Notes under the pieces: model-generated | Databases searched by the model: none | Seen by the model: only the letters and a program-made list of their open reading frames with translations | What the model was told of the DNA's origin: nothing | DNA from: Calvatia gigantea | Lineage: Eukaryota > Basidiomycota > Agaricomycetes > Agaricales > Lycoperdaceae | Direction of reading: 5' to 3' | Assembly: GCA_025093985.1 (NCBI GenBank) | Contig: JACAAK010000005.1 | Coordinates: 1,922,001 to 1,986,000, forward strand | DNA length: 64,000 bases | Part shown: piece after piece, positions 12,904-25,139 of the stretch | How the letters are laid out: each line of letters opens with the position of its first letter | Numbering within the stretch: position 1 is the first letter of the stretch | Position numbers and translations under genes: made by a program

Positions 12904-13580
12904 AGGGAGAAATCAGTTAAGCTATCAATAATATGTACCAATAGGAGGTTGTATGCAAGCAGGAGGATTGTGTTGTTTCGGGCACGTCCGTTAGGCCCTT
13001 GGGCATGCTCGGTTTAAGTGAATTCCGACAAAGCTTCGCGGTGCAATTGATGATTCCCACGATTGAACAATGGGCGCAACTCTGTCATTTGTTGAAACTT
13101 GACATTCAACATTTCAACTCACACCTCTTTTGGAATTTATCTTCTGCAATATCTGCCATCCTATCGGCTTTCTTCTTTGTCCAGGGATTCGAATCAGTTT
13201 TTCACCTAGGGGACTTGCGGGGTTCGCTACTGTTGTGATCGAGGCATGTCCTGTTCTCCTTCCTTCCAACGAGATGAACCTTTTTGTTTTGCACGTCAGT
13301 CTTAGCAGAAGCCTTGGGCTCCTTGCAAAAGATGAAGAATTTTCGCGTTTTTCTGATTCTCCTTGCCTAAATTGGCTCCAAGTCCTGTTGCTTACCTGTC
13401 TCTTGCAGGTGTCTGCTTAATAACGAAGCTTTTGTGATGTAAGTCGAGATCATGGTGGAATAGGAGTTAGCAGTCCACTGGTACCGTGCCATCGCTAACG
13501 AATTGCTTGGCTTATTTTTCTCTCTTGTCATCCCACGTCCACTTCCAATATATCGTCAATCCCCCAGGCCATCTACTTCT
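12904..13580. other. Intergenic region between the aminopeptidase and ELMO genes
   Basis: Short overlapping ORFs only. It must contain the 3' flank of the aminopeptidase gene and the promoter of the ELMO gene; no specific element is recognised. Confidence 0.4.
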
Positions 13581-16579
13581 ATGTCCGGCACGGGTTCTTC
13601 GAAAGGTCACATAGGCTCCGCTAGCATTCCAGGTAGCGCACCAAAAGCGCCTCCCCTGGTCCCTACGAACCACGTTACTACATTGGAGGGTGTAACCGTA
13701 CGAGCCCGGATAGATCCTACCCTGACGGTGGACGATGTTGTAAAACAATTGTGCTCTAGTCTCAAGAAAGAACCTGCCTCAAATTACGCCTTGAGAGACG
13801 AATTGGACGAACTCGTGACAAATGATAATTTACGCAAAAAGATTAAGGGACGAGTTGGCTTGAAGTGCGTTGCGTTGAAAACCTGGACAAAGTTGCCTTG
13901 GCTAATCCTTAAAGATAGACTCGTAAAGTCTCCTGCGCACGAGGCAAGAGAAACAGCAGAAAAGCTTCGGAACAGGGACGATATAAGATTTACGTTGTTC
14001 TCGCTTCAAAAATTCAATCGTGTTCGTATTAATGTTGGCTGTCCCTCCGTCTTACATTGATTTGGCTGTAGGAGGAGCAATACGCACAGGGATTCCTCGG
14101 GCATGGAGGACTGAGGGAGCTGGTGGAGATAATATATTCAGCTACTGGCAACACACTCGCTGTGAGTTTACGAGCCATTCCTTTTACCTCTACCGAGCGT
14201 TTTCTTATTCAGTGTGGTCTGTAGTATGGCCTCGCTTCCTTGCAAAACCTGATGGATCTAGATTATGGTTGGAGTGGCCTTGATGAGGATTTCATCTTTC
14301 GCGTTGTCCAAATTCTCTCTTCTTCCCAAACACCCATTAATGTTTGTCGGCCTGCCACAGCTATACTCAAGAAGCTTGTCGAGGCCGATCCACTGAGCGC
14401 ACCAGGAGTTCTAGCAAGTACTAGTAAAGGCCTCCCTGCTCTACCGCCTGGTTCAGTGTATCGTTACGGTTTTCAAATTGTATTCGATCAGATGAAGAAG
14501 GAGAAGGGGGTTCTGGAAACTGTTGTGAATCGGTTGGGAAGTGGAGACACCGCCATGGCACAGTACAGGTTAGTCCTTTGAGTGTTTTTATCATCGTCAC
14601 TAAAGATGTTACATCTTTCAGTATGATGCTAATTAATTCATTGCTTTCTCATGCAAACGATTCTCGCTGGGAAGAATTCATCTCTGAGTTGGAGCGGCTA
14701 AATGTTCGCCGAGCAGTGGTTGTAAGTGGAAAGTCTTCTGGCTTGGTTGGAAGCTGTGCTGAGAGCATCATGCCAGCGATCAATGTCTTTGCATACTATC
14801 GAGGATTTGACATCTTGCATTCTGGATTTCCAAGCCAACATGGTGCGTGTGACATACCGAAAGAAGACGACACTAGTGGATCCAGAGAATGAGCCCGCGC
14901 ATGCCGAAGCGCTGGCGGACATCTGGGAAAGCAGCAAGCTAGAAGTGGATGAGGATGAGATAGGCAACATTATCCAATGGCGGAAATTGGGCTTCGAGAG
15001 TGAAGACATAGTGCAAGAATTTGGTGAGGTTGGAGTGCTTGGCCTTGATTGTCTGGTATGTTTTCCTTTCTTACTAGCGCCGAACTTCAAACATATCATA
15101 TCATCAGAGAAAGTTTGTTGAGAACGATCCGGATTTTTCCAAGGTAGGGAACGCTAGCACATGTCCCTGAATTTAGCCCTGATAGATAGCCCAAACACAG
15201 CTTGTCTTGGAGCAATTAAGTCGGCCAGAAGAACGGAGATGCCCTCTGGGCAAAGCTTCGAATGAAGTAGTGGAATTGTTGTCGGTGCATTGGAGTATTT
15301 TCGCCCCGGGCTGTTAGTACCAGTGCCGTTTTGGTTTCGCTCAGAACACCGCCTAACCAATGGACATAGATTCCACGTCGACAACATTCCAACCCTTCTT
15401 TTTGGATTTCTATAGAGTCCATTTCCTCGCTACACGGTTCTTCCTTAGGATGTGGAATGAAAGCGGCGCGGCCATTGGTGACTTCCAACGGGTTGTTGAC
15501 CTGGTTCGAAGCCAGTACGTTCATTCCGGTTCCATTCTCCGGCACCTAGCAAACCCACCCAAAACTGTAGAGTAAAGGTCGCCCTGCGGAGTGAAAGCGT
15601 TCGGCCATGGCACGAAGTTGAACAAGAGTTCAATGAATCTGAGTACCGCGCCGTACGGGACCGGCAGATGAAGGAACTAGAATTGGAGGATGATCTGCTG
15701 AATAAGGTCCCCGTTCGGTATGTCACAGGTTAAGGGCCTTGACAACACATTCACAAATCCTCCTCTAGGAATCTCCGAGCTAAGTTGTACAAGGAGTCAT
15801 ATGAATTCGTTCGCCAGCAACGTGTCCAGTGTCTCCTTCAAGGCGCCTGGTTCGTCATCGCATTGCCCCAGAATGCACCCAGGGAAGGGATCCGGCGGCC
15901 GAGTAGGCCCTGGAGATTCATGCGGCTGGTATGCACCACAATTGGGACCCTTCATTAGCCTCACATTCACCACTTTTACAGGATAGTGGGCTGAAATACC
16001 TCCACTACGTCGACAGCGCCGTAAAGTTTCCCGTCCGAAATGGCCTTGAAGACCTCCCCGAACGTATTGACGTTTCCATGATCAGCGAAATAGCCACAGG
16101 GACCTGCGCACCTCCACCGAATGTCCTTCGGGATCAGAGTGATCTGCCGCCGACTGGTGCACTTGCGCCTTCACCATTGTCGTTTTCCCTCTTAAGCGCG
16201 CATGAAGGTTCACTCGCAGATTTAATCGCCCCTGACCAATCACGTTGGGCCGACTGGACGGATGGGTTGAATATGTTACGTAGAGATGGTGGACACGCGC
16301 ATTCGACTGAGACCGCGGGATTTGTGCAGGCCCTTACTGAAATTGGTTTGAAGATTAAATTGTTGGGTAAGTCAGCCACGCCGTCATCTTTTCCGCCTCG
16401 GGTTTCATTACCATTGGATACCGGGTATTGCTGGTTACGAATGCTGATGTGAAAACCGGTGTTTTCTTCCCCTTGTTTTCGTAGACCTATCGGGCGAAAT
16501 GGTTGAAATACCTACTAACCTTACTGCTGGCCCTCCGCCCTCGGACACCAATTTCTACTTTTCGGATTCGTTATCGTGA
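13581..16579 (+). CDS. ELMO/CED-12 family protein with C-terminal PH domain
   Basis: Twelve exons: 13581-14021, 14072-14161, 14225-14568, 14622-14721, 14777-15055, 15108-15143, 15201-15312, 15370-15514, 15571-15717, 15769-15928, 15982-16366 and 16485-16579. Phases close and the total is 2334 nt, or 777 residues, near the size of animal ELMO1. The N-terminal half is an armadillo-like helical region (EEQYAQGFLGHGGLRELV, YGLASLQNLMDLDYGW). The ELMO domain occupies roughly residues 390-560 (WRKLGFESEDIVQEFG, LGLDCL). A PH domain follows at about 640-760, ending in LKIKLLDLSGE. In animals ELMO partners DOCK-family exchange factors to activate Rac; a similar cytoplasmic signalling role in polarised growth is inference. 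The start chosen is the ATG of MSGTGSS; an in-frame ATG at 13503 is possible. The gene converges on MTHFR. Confidence 0.9.
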
Positions 16580-17091
16580 ATATGATGTGATACCCATTGG
16601 ATATCCCCTTTGAAGTACTTTCGTTCTTTCTCTACTATCCTGATTATATGCTATCAAATCAATCAAACTTTCTCTTCCCTCTCGCCTTCCCAACTCGCTC
16701 AAAGTAGGCAGGCAACTTTGATACCATCAGTCCTGTGGCTCAATCCCGAATGAGAGACCCGCATGTATATTATAGTAATATCAAGAAGGAATGCAGTTGG
16801 ATGCAGATGAGTATGACATGATGTATGAGGTAAATGTGGGTGTGATAGATGTGGAGCTGAGGTATTCCTGTAATAGTACAACAGAACGACGGGGGTTGAA
16901 CCCGATAGCTTTGTAAGAAGGGACACGCTAAGTGTATGGTCGGTACGGGCGTGAAATATGCAAATTCGAGACTAAAAGGGCAAGAAGGATCTGGGGTTAA
17001 AGCAAAAGGAATGAATCAAGAAGAACCAAGGTCCTCGCAAGTCATGAAAATTAAACAGGCGATATCATCGGATGTGGGTCAACGATAAGGA
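16580..17091. other. Convergent intergenic region (ELMO / MTHFR 3' ends)
   Basis: About 510 bases separate the two stop codons. It contains AT-rich stretches suited to 3' UTRs and polyadenylation for both genes and no ORF worth reporting. Confidence 0.5.
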
Positions 17092-19247
17092 TCAATGCCC
17101 ATTAACGGTTACAGACTTGGACTTAGTGAGGAATTCTGCACCAGCCTTGAGGAAAGGCGCGAAGATGGCATCCGGATCGTGGAAGTCATTATGCACGACA
17201 TTCACCAAGAGCGAATTTTCCATCACATCGGTGATGAGCTTGTGTGACGGAGAGTCGGACTCGTATATCGCAGCCCATTGTTTCCCAAGCTCGTAAGCTT
17301 CATCTTTCCATGCCATGAAACTGATAGCTTCTACAATGGTGGGCTGGATAATTTCTTTGCCGGGGAAGACACCCCAAGTTACGGCGTTGGGCCCTTCAGA
17401 ATGATTATTGGTACGGAGGTCACCATTTTTGTTGATCACATAATAGGTGATATTGGAGTCTCGCTCGATATGGGGAATGAGCAGGTCGAGGAGGCTTGGG
17501 CAGACGAAGAATTCGAGGTATGCCTAGGTCACGCGGATAAATATGGAAGATATATATACAATGTGGTGAGAAACTAACCTTTTGGTAGATATAACCGTTG
17601 GCGGGGCCCCAACCGAAAATCTTGTTGTCACTGCGCGCTCCATTGACAGCGGGTTGGGAGTTGATAGTTAGGAAGCCCAGCTCGTTCATCTGAGCCAATT
17701 GTTTGGCGATAACGGATGTCTCGCTGGATGGTTTCTGGTCGGACCAAGGGAGGGCAGCGAGGTCACCGGCACAAAAACGAGCGAAGAGGCTTGCAATGTC
17801 TGAGAAAGTCTTAGGCTCACCCCAGAGTTTGATTGCATCCTCTTTCTGTTGGGGGGGGGTGTTAACCTTTTGTGTTAGAATATGATCCGAAGAGGGACCC
17901 ACAGTCTGCTTGATCCAGACCCCATAACCATCCAGTTCACCGTATGCAGGACTCCTTGCGTCGCCAAAACGTCCATTAGGGTATTCGTCCCAGTTTTCAG
18001 TGCGAGAGAGATAGGACTTGGTTCTGTTAGCCCAGAAGATTGGACGAGTAGTTTCGGTCCGCCGGCTGGGGGTGAGCGACTAGATTGTAGTCAGCACATT
18101 GAGTTTGAAGAAACGAGGGTACAAAGACATACTTGACGCCAGGGTAAAGGCTTGATCGTTTCCACTCTCGGGACAAGGTTGAGTTCTTCCAAAAGCATCT
18201 TTGTTGCCTTTTCGAGGTTCATGGTATAGAAATGCAGTCCACGGATTCCCAAAGGTTCGGCTAGGATTCTTCTGCACATGTCTGCGACGAGCTTAGTGCC
18301 GAGCTTCCTGACTTGTTCATCATCGTTCTTAACTGGCTCCAGAACGTCCATGAAGGATTTAGGAATGACGGTTTTGGCGAGGCTCGTTGCACGCAGAAAA
18401 CCGTTCCAGGTTTGGACGGGGGCAATACCGGGAACGATGGGAACGGTAATACCGTGTGCTCGGACGCAGTGTACCCAATCAATGAAGACTTCAACATCGT
18501 AGAACATCTGAGTGAAGATGAAGGTACACCCAGCATCAATCTTTTCCTTCAACCACATCATTTCTTGCTCGAGCTCCTCCGGCGGGAGAAGCATTTGCTG
18601 TGGGAATCCAGCGACCGCAATATCGAAATAGTCGCCGTACCCTTTAATGATATGTTTGACAAGGTCAATGCCATGGACGAAACCGCCTTCGATTGCCTCC
18701 CATTCGTCCTTGCCAGCTGGAGGATCACCACGGAGTGCCAAGACGTTCCTGCAACCATGTTCTTTCGCTTCCTGTATGTCAATGACGAGTGTATGAGGCA
18801 AACGATTAACCTATTTGAGAGGATTGATCAAACTCACACGAAGGGCAATGTCCACTTTCTCCTTCGGCATGTTGGTACATGTCAAGTGCATGCACGTCTC
18901 AATGCCAACGAGCGATTGACATATCTTGACCATTTCCGACGTGAGGTCTGATGTTCTTCCTCCAGCGTTCCTATGGTAGCGCACAGTGAGAATTCGCTAG
19001 AGAATGATTTAGAGTGGAAACGAACCAGGTTATATCAATAAATTCAGGACCGAGCGCGCGCATGCGTTCTATACGATCAAGGAGGTTTTGAAGGCCCTGT
19101 GGGGAGGTATAAGAAGCGTTGAGTAACGCTGTGAAGACCATGAAGTATCTGAAGACATACCTGGGCCGTACGAGGCGGAAAATATTCGAAGGACCACCAG
19201 ATTTTGCCCTCCTTGGTCTGCTGCTCGATTTTCTGGCTGATTTTCAT
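17092..19247 (-). CDS. MET13: Methylenetetrahydrofolate reductase (MTHFR)
   Basis: Seven exons on the minus strand (19161-19247, 19026-19096, 18838-18970, 18133-18771, 17903-18079, 17579-17845 and 17092-17523) total 1806 nt, or 601 residues, matching the roughly 600 of yeast Met13. The N-terminal TIM barrel begins with WWSFEYFPPRT, holding the catalytic Glu and the flavin region, then FIDITWNAGGRTSDLT, HLTCTNM, NVLALRGDPPAG and the GYGDYFDIAVAGFPQ segment. The C-terminal half, from about residue 310, is the eukaryotic regulatory domain. The enzyme reduces 5,10-methylene-THF to 5-methyl-THF with NAD(P)H and FAD for methionine synthesis, in the cytosol. The symbol is by analogy; yeast has two paralogues (MET12, MET13) and I cannot prove orthology to one. 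The start is the only ATG before the conserved WSFEYFPP. Confidence 0.95.
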
Positions 19248-19710
19248 CGTGGGTGGGGATAGGGATGGATATGTGGTCTGGGGAGGGAATGTGTGGAATA
19301 AATATCGAACGATCTGATGGCCATTTTTAGGCTACGTTCAGTCAGGGCAAGAAATTTTCCACACCTCCGCGTTAGCCGTCGGTTATTGGGTTTCGGACCT
19401 GACACCAACGACTCAACTTCTCCTAATCTACAACGTTGTGTCCACACATCTGGCATGTCTTGTACGAAACATTTTGGGGTTCACAGGTTCATTTCCAGGC
19501 TCTCGGGCCGCCACATCAACATGAGGGCGACGGATCGCTGCATCGTTCTCAGGGAAATATCAGGAAGCGAATAGTGCTTGTGTCTGGGAAAGAGAACCGG
19601 GCTGTAGGGAGGCCAAGATAAAGGGGGTATGTACAGTAAACAGGGAATACATTGGGTTTATCCAAGTGATGTTACATGTCGGTGGTCGTAAAATTTCGTA
19701 ACGCATTTCT
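19248..19710. other. Intergenic region between MTHFR 5' end and DUF202 3' end
   Basis: Both flanking genes are on the minus strand, so this holds the MTHFR promoter. Short shadow ORFs only; I see no definite TATA element or known binding site. Confidence 0.4.
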
Positions 19711-20137
19711 TCAGTCCTCTATAACAAGCACAATGCAGGTGGCGAATACTACCATCACAATCACACTCATGAGTGTGAGATGGATACTGTAACCGTTGAG
19801 TCGATTGTTGCAGTTAGACCTTGGACAAACTCACTTAGTGGCTCGAAGGAAGGGTGTTGACTTTCGAAGGTCCCAGTAGCCCTGGTAGTATTCCCAGGAC
19901 CCAGCGACAACACAGGCGAGTGCAGCACCAAATTCAACGGAAGATAAGGGGATACCTCCTGAGTCCCCTTCCTCTGCTGGTTGTTCGGGGACAAGTCGGG
20001 CTCGGAGGAGGACAGACCAGGAGAGAAGGACAAGTAAGAGAGCGAAGCTTGAGGTGTGAAAGGAGGTTGCGCTCTAGCATGCAGAAATCTCTAGCTTGAC
20101 TGCCAATATTCTCGACTTCGTTGGAGGCGAACATCAT
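19711..20137 (-). pseudogene. DUF202 small membrane protein, frame broken
   Basis: Two exons are clear on the minus strand: 19835-20137 and 19786-19711, joined by a GTGAGT...ACAG intron. The N-terminus ends in the family signature RDFCMLERNLLSHLK, then LLSWSVLLRARLVPEQ, GIPLSSVEFGAALA, WEYYQGYWDLR and a final hydrophobic helix (HLTLMSVIVMVVFAT). That gives three membrane segments, as in YidH/DUF202 proteins; the function is unknown. The signature and the first membrane helix are in different frames: one extra base near 20044 (after the codons for HLKL) breaks the reading. No GT-AG intron can fix this. It is either a genuine lesion or a sequencing indel; the neighbour gene shows similar breaks, which favours the latter. 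Confidence 0.75.
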
Positions 20138-20380
20138 GGTCCGGTGTGATGAAAGGCCTCTCAGTCCCAAGAAGCGAATTGAGTCTCATTGAGTGAGCAG
20201 GTAACGTCATATCACGTGCTTGTTGCTTTCCCATCATGTGATACGTGCACGTACCTTATTGACTGCTTGTTTGGACGCTGGTTCAAATTGCCTGAAAGTC
20301 ACTCTCAGACAAGAGCGCAACTCGTCTACTACCTGTCTGAAGCAGGATCCAGTCCACTCATCCTTCCGCCACGTTCACGG
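20138..20380. promoter_or_regulatory. Divergent promoter with CACGTG E-box
   Basis: Only 243 bases separate the divergent starts of the DUF202 gene (-) and the disordered-protein gene (+). A perfect CACGTG palindrome lies at 20213-20218, a binding site typical of bHLH regulators, with a related ATCATGTGAT about 20 bases on. A shared role for both genes is inference. Confidence 0.45.
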
Positions 20381-22410
20381 CATGGGTTTCCTCAAGCGCA
20401 TTTTTTCTATCGGGAGCAAGAAGCAAAAGAAGAGGAAGTCCTCGATTCCTCAGGAACCACCTTCGAAGCTACCCTCGGTTGACGAGGAACAAAGGAGAAA
20501 AATTGGAGGAAGAGGAACATGAAGCCGCTGTTGGTCGCCTGCTCCGATCCTCCTCAAGTAGGTATGCGGTAGTTAAGGAGGTTGACTACTCGAATCTACC
20601 ACCAATTCGTAAGATATCCTCCCTTGCTCCTTATTTTAGCAAATCAAGCTGATTTTTAACAAGCTCATCCGATTAACGACGTCCTCGCCCACCGTATGCA
20701 GCAACCAAAAGAGAAAACGCCCTCACTACGTCCCTCACGATCCAATCATAGTTTAGCAAGCAGTACTTTGAGTCACCGCAGCACATATTCTGTTACCATT
20801 CGCGACCGTCAAAGGCATACCACCACAGAATTTCCTAACGCCAATGGTCATTACGACGATAACTTTCAAACCCCACGCAATCCCAGATCCCAATTCAGCG
20901 GGACAAATCAGCCGAACAGCCATGCTCTAGGCCTCCATTCTGATCCTTCTGTTGCCAGCCTGGTCGAGTTGTATGATGACCATGGGAGACTGCCCCCAGA
21001 GGTTTTTTCTAAACAGCCCACCCTTTCCAGAAGAGCATGGACGTCAGCAGAAGATGCGCAGTGGCTCTACCCTGCGTGAACTCTTGGGTGCAACCGATGG
21101 CCTAGGGTCAAATGCCGACAGCGCTGTTGAGAGCGACATCTCTTGGGCCGAACGATTCTTGGGGTCAGTTACAGTTTCTGAGTCGAGCGCGAGATGCTGA
21201 CATAACCTTGAATTTAAATTTCAGTGAAGTTGACAGTGTTTCTTCCCGGACCTCTTCGTTCGGACCGCATACCCCTTCCGCTTGTACCGACACTACTAAT
21301 GATCCTGTTGAAGCTACGAGACCTCATGACATCACATTTTCCACCGACGCTTCCGCCAATACCACTAATGATCCCGCCATTTCGTCCATGGAAGTTGAGC
21401 TCAGTGTCAACTCGGAAGATGGAAACATGCTCAGCTCCACTGGTCAGGGCACTGATCCTTACAAGCACATGGACCCCACTACCCCGCAAAGAGCCTCTCA
21501 AGTGTTTTCATTTTTAACGAAACGCAACACTATTCGCGAAGAACGCCCAGCGCCGCACATCCAGAGTGCTCTCGAAACACCATCAACTATATCTCGCGAC
21601 AACAAGCCTCGCTCCCGATTCTCCACTGATGGCTCCCAACCTCTTTCTCCCAGTTTACGAGTGGGCAGGAATAGTGGCCCCCTCGGGGACGCACTCCAGA
21701 CCCCAATGCAAAGGGTTCCACAACCCCAGCACGCCACAGTGACGGCAGAAGAAACGTCGGAGCCGACGCCGCGTCAAGTTCGCGTGCTCATGTCCGGACC
21801 TACCAAAGTTATTGTTACCGCACCTACGCCGGGCACGAGCATGAACCTTACACCTAGTCGTATTCCCATCCGTGGTCCTCGCCAACCACCCAAACGCAGA
21901 TCAACTGCCTCACGTCGTACTCCAATGCTCACCCACCGCATGAACACCAGTAATCGTTCCGTCTCACCTCGAAGTTCCACAGGTTCAAAGAACTCCAGTG
22001 GTATCCCGTACCGGAAGCCTCAGAACCGTATTCCTTCCAACAGCTCGACCGTCTCCTCTGCTTCGTCAGCCGCAGAAGCTGACGCTAGAGCTATAGTATG
22101 CGGTTTGGATTATCTTTCGAGGAGTAAGACATACCACAGCAGTCCGAGTCGTAGTGATAAAGAGAACCAGCTTGGCTTGACAGCGCAGGTGGATTTACCT
22201 TCCACACCTCTGAGGAGTCACACGACTTCCGGAAGTACGTTGTTCCGCAAGGCTGTAACACCGAGTGTGTTCCAGCCACCCGAGGAAGATACGTCGTCAC
22301 CAGCTTCATCATCGGAATTATCACCTATTGGGAGGCACATGATGGTCGAGGCCCGGAAGCAGCGTATGCGGGCGAAATATGGGAGTGGAAGGCGCCCATC
22401 ACGCATCTGA
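20381..22410 (+). pseudogene. Ser/Pro/Thr-rich disordered protein, apparent frameshifts
   Basis: Coding sequence runs 20381-20608, 20664-21163 and 21225-22410, with introns GTAAGA...AAG and GTCAGT...CAG. The product would be about 630 residues, starting MGFLKRIFSIGSKKQKKRK, almost entirely polar and disordered; no domain is recognised. Conserved-looking blocks are SDPSVASLVELYDDHGRLP, SGSTLRELLG and a C-terminal basic MVEARKQRMRAKYGSG. Two single-base breaks are needed: after EEQRRK in an A5 run (20498-20502), beyond which LEEEEHEAA continues in another frame, and in a T6 run (21003-21008), beyond which GSTLRELLG is in another frame. Both are homopolymers, so assembly error is likely and the gene may be intact in the organism. 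A 46-nt intron (20970-21015) could bypass the second break but would delete the YDDHGRLP block. Confidence 0.6.
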
Positions 22411-22824
22411 GTATATGATGACCTCCAAGTTATTTATGGCTTCCATTTCAAACGGAGCACTGTTCAGTTTGTTTTATTGCATGAACTATCCAACGTTCAA
22501 GTTAGGTTATGACTCTGCCTCTCTGCATGCTTTCAAAGTTTTTGTCTGTTATCCATCGCGTTATCATACCCCTGAGTTTTCGGTTTTGTTTTTGTTTCAT
22601 AGTGTAGGCGGCTACGTTTGCATCGAGTTAACTCATACTGTTAAAGAGTACATAGCACTTTTGCATGGACTGCAAAATGCAACATGACATATTCTGTGAA
22701 CCCCCTATTTTCTGTCACAAACGCGTGACATTTCGTGCAAGCGTGATCTCATGAAATTGTAGGCACGGTGACGGTACGTGTTGGCGTCCTGCACCATCAT
22801 CCTGCATTCTCATAGTCCGGGGGA
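22411..22824. other. Intergenic region upstream of POLD3
   Basis: T-rich 3' flank of the preceding gene and the short promoter of the polymerase delta subunit gene. Nothing specific is recognised. Confidence 0.4.
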
Positions 22825-25139
22825 ATGACAACAATGCAAATTGAAGATTACCTCACGAAGCAGTTGTTTGTGTCGAAGAATATCGTGAGTTGGCCGTCAT
22901 CCATTCACACTAAGTGGTGAACTCAAGAATCCGCCCAAAGGTGACCTATCGCTCGCTGAGTCGAGAATTCGGGATCCATGTTAATGTTGCAAAGAAGTAC
23001 GGCTCTCATCTTCTTTCTCCGAGTCCAAACCTCTGACAGGTTTGTGAAATTGCACTCCGACAGCGCACTCGCAGCATTTCATACCAAAAGTTCTAAATCA
23101 CCCGAGCAGACCTGTTCGGCGACGTACCTTATCAGCGGGGAGGTTACGACTCCGCCAGTCAAAGCAGACGATGAGGACATGGATGTGGACTATGGTTTTA
23201 CACCAACGCCAAAGCCGAACTATGGGTTTGCTGGATCCGGAGACGGACAATCTGACGGGGAAGTTGTTGTACAGATCCAGATGACGGTTGTTGGCGAGGA
23301 TGGCCTCGAAGGTGTGTTTACGGCTTTGGCGCTCATGAAATTTGAATGGGAATGCTAATGGTGGGAACTGTTTCTTGCAGGCGCAAAAGCGAAGTATGTG
23401 AAAGTGACTTCGATACATGTCTATAGTCTGAGTCCTTCCCCGATCCGCGTGCGTAACACCAATTTTGGATTTGAGGGTATGTTAAGCTTAGCGACGGTCA
23501 GGATGCGGATTTGCTCTGTGCACCGACGCGGGGAATTCGAGAGGTGGACAACCAGAAAGGTCTGGAGGTAGCCATGGCTGTTGGAAAGATAATCGGGGCT
23601 GGTATCAAGGTACAGCGACTCTTCAGATTTATTCGCTAAATGCTATTGCTGAACTACTTGTGGGTAGATGAAAGAAGGCGGGATCAAAGTCAAAGGACGA
23701 ACTGCCTCCGTTACCTCGGCACAACTTGCTGCGCCAAAATTAAAAACCGGACCAAGCATTGCCGGGCCACCTGTTACCACAACGAAGGTTGAGGGTAAAG
23801 GCAAAGAATCGCTTCAAGAGGAACCGAGGAAAACCAAACAAACCGGAAAGCTCAACTTCTTTGCCCCAAAAGAACAGCCTTCCAAAAATTCCGCAGAGGC
23901 AAAAGGCAAGACGTTCTTCGGTGGTGGGAAATCAGCCGCACCTTCAACAAAGCACAATACGCCTGTTCTACCTCGGCCACCGAAGGAGAAGGCTCAAGAT
24001 ACTGAACCTGTCAAGGTTCGTTTCCCCCGATATACTCCTTCGAGAAAAAACAAGTCGAGTATGAGACTTTGTCACAGAGAGGTTTGAAACGGAAGTCCAC
24101 GGCCGCCGTTCTGTCGGAAGAGGGAGAGGAAGAAGAGGAAGAAGAAACAAATTTAGACACCGTCGTTCCATCGGGACCGTCCTCTCGGCGATCTTCTAAA
24201 CCCCCGTCAACAAGACCTTCACCGCAGTCCGCGACGGCAATGTCAAAGTTACGGTTACATAAGGGTGCAATTCTTTCGGATGACGAAGGCGGCGAGCAAC
24301 CAAGAAAGAAGATTTTGAAAAAGCCACGGCGGAAGGCCAGTGTGATTTCTGATACAGAAGGCAGATATGACGTGGAGGCCGCTAGAGAGTCTGCAAATGC
24401 TCTAAAATCCATGATGGAGATAGATGATGGTATGTTTAGTTTCCATCTTGTGCATTTCCGGATGTGTCGGTCTGATATGTTTCCCGTAGACCAAGTGGAG
24501 AAAGCTTCCAGAAAGGCCAAGGTAGAAATGCTACGCCAGGAGGAGGAAGAGGAAACTGAACCGGAGAAGGAAGTACCCCCGGCACAAACCAGGGATGGGG
24601 ATGTGGATATGTCAGATGATACAGAAACCAAGCGGAAACCGAAGCCTAGAAAAAAAAAAGAGAAAAAAACTGTTCCGGTAGGTCGGAACGGTCTCAAGAA
24701 GCGCCGTATAATGAAGAGTCGGATGCGCGTTGATGAGAAGGGATATATGGGTGGGTAATATTTCCTATGTCTTCCTGAATTATTAGAAATAATTACTTAA
24801 CTTAATACAGTCACCGAGGATTACTCATCGTATGAGTCGGTAGATGAGGAAGAAGAGGAAGAAGTGAAGAAACTTGCACCAACGAAAAAAGGGAATGGCA
24901 GAAAACGACCCTCCGCTAGTAAGGAGGAGCCAACAGATAAGGACGTGGAGGTACCAGCTCCAGAGGATGCCAATATCAATGCTCCCACACCCAGTGGCGA
25001 TACCAAATTAAAACCGATGTTAAAGGCCGCCTCATCGTCGACGAAAAGCGCTACTGCTCGCACAGGCGCTGCAGCGAAAGGAGGACAGAAGCAAAAGACA
25101 TTGAATACATTTTTTGGGGTACCAAAGGCGAAGAAATGA
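22825..25139 (+). CDS. CDC27: DNA polymerase delta subunit 3 (Cdc27/POLD3)
   Basis: Nine exons: 22825-22884, 22941-22996, 23064-23311, 23381-23448, 23502-23609, 23668-24015, 24045-24429, 24491-24750 and 24811-25139. Phases close on 1863 nt, or 620 residues. The N-terminal winged-helix region that binds the B subunit is recognisable: VTYRSLSREFGIHVNVAK, then CSATYLISG, and YVKVTSIHVYSLSPSPIRDADLLCAPT. The middle and C-terminal parts are Lys/Glu-rich and disordered. The last 15 residues hold a canonical PCNA-interacting PIP box, QKTLNTFFG (Q-x2-L-x2-F-F). It is a nuclear accessory subunit tethering polymerase delta to PCNA during lagging-strand synthesis. Fission yeast Cdc27 is shorter (372 residues); the extra length is in the disordered linker. 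The symbol follows S. pombe; animals use POLD3. A second Met, three codons on, is an alternative start. Confidence 0.9.

Noticed and set aside
24011..24697. 228-codon minus-strand ORF rich in Ser and Phe
   Set aside because: Antisense shadow of the Lys/Glu-rich part of the POLD3 gene.
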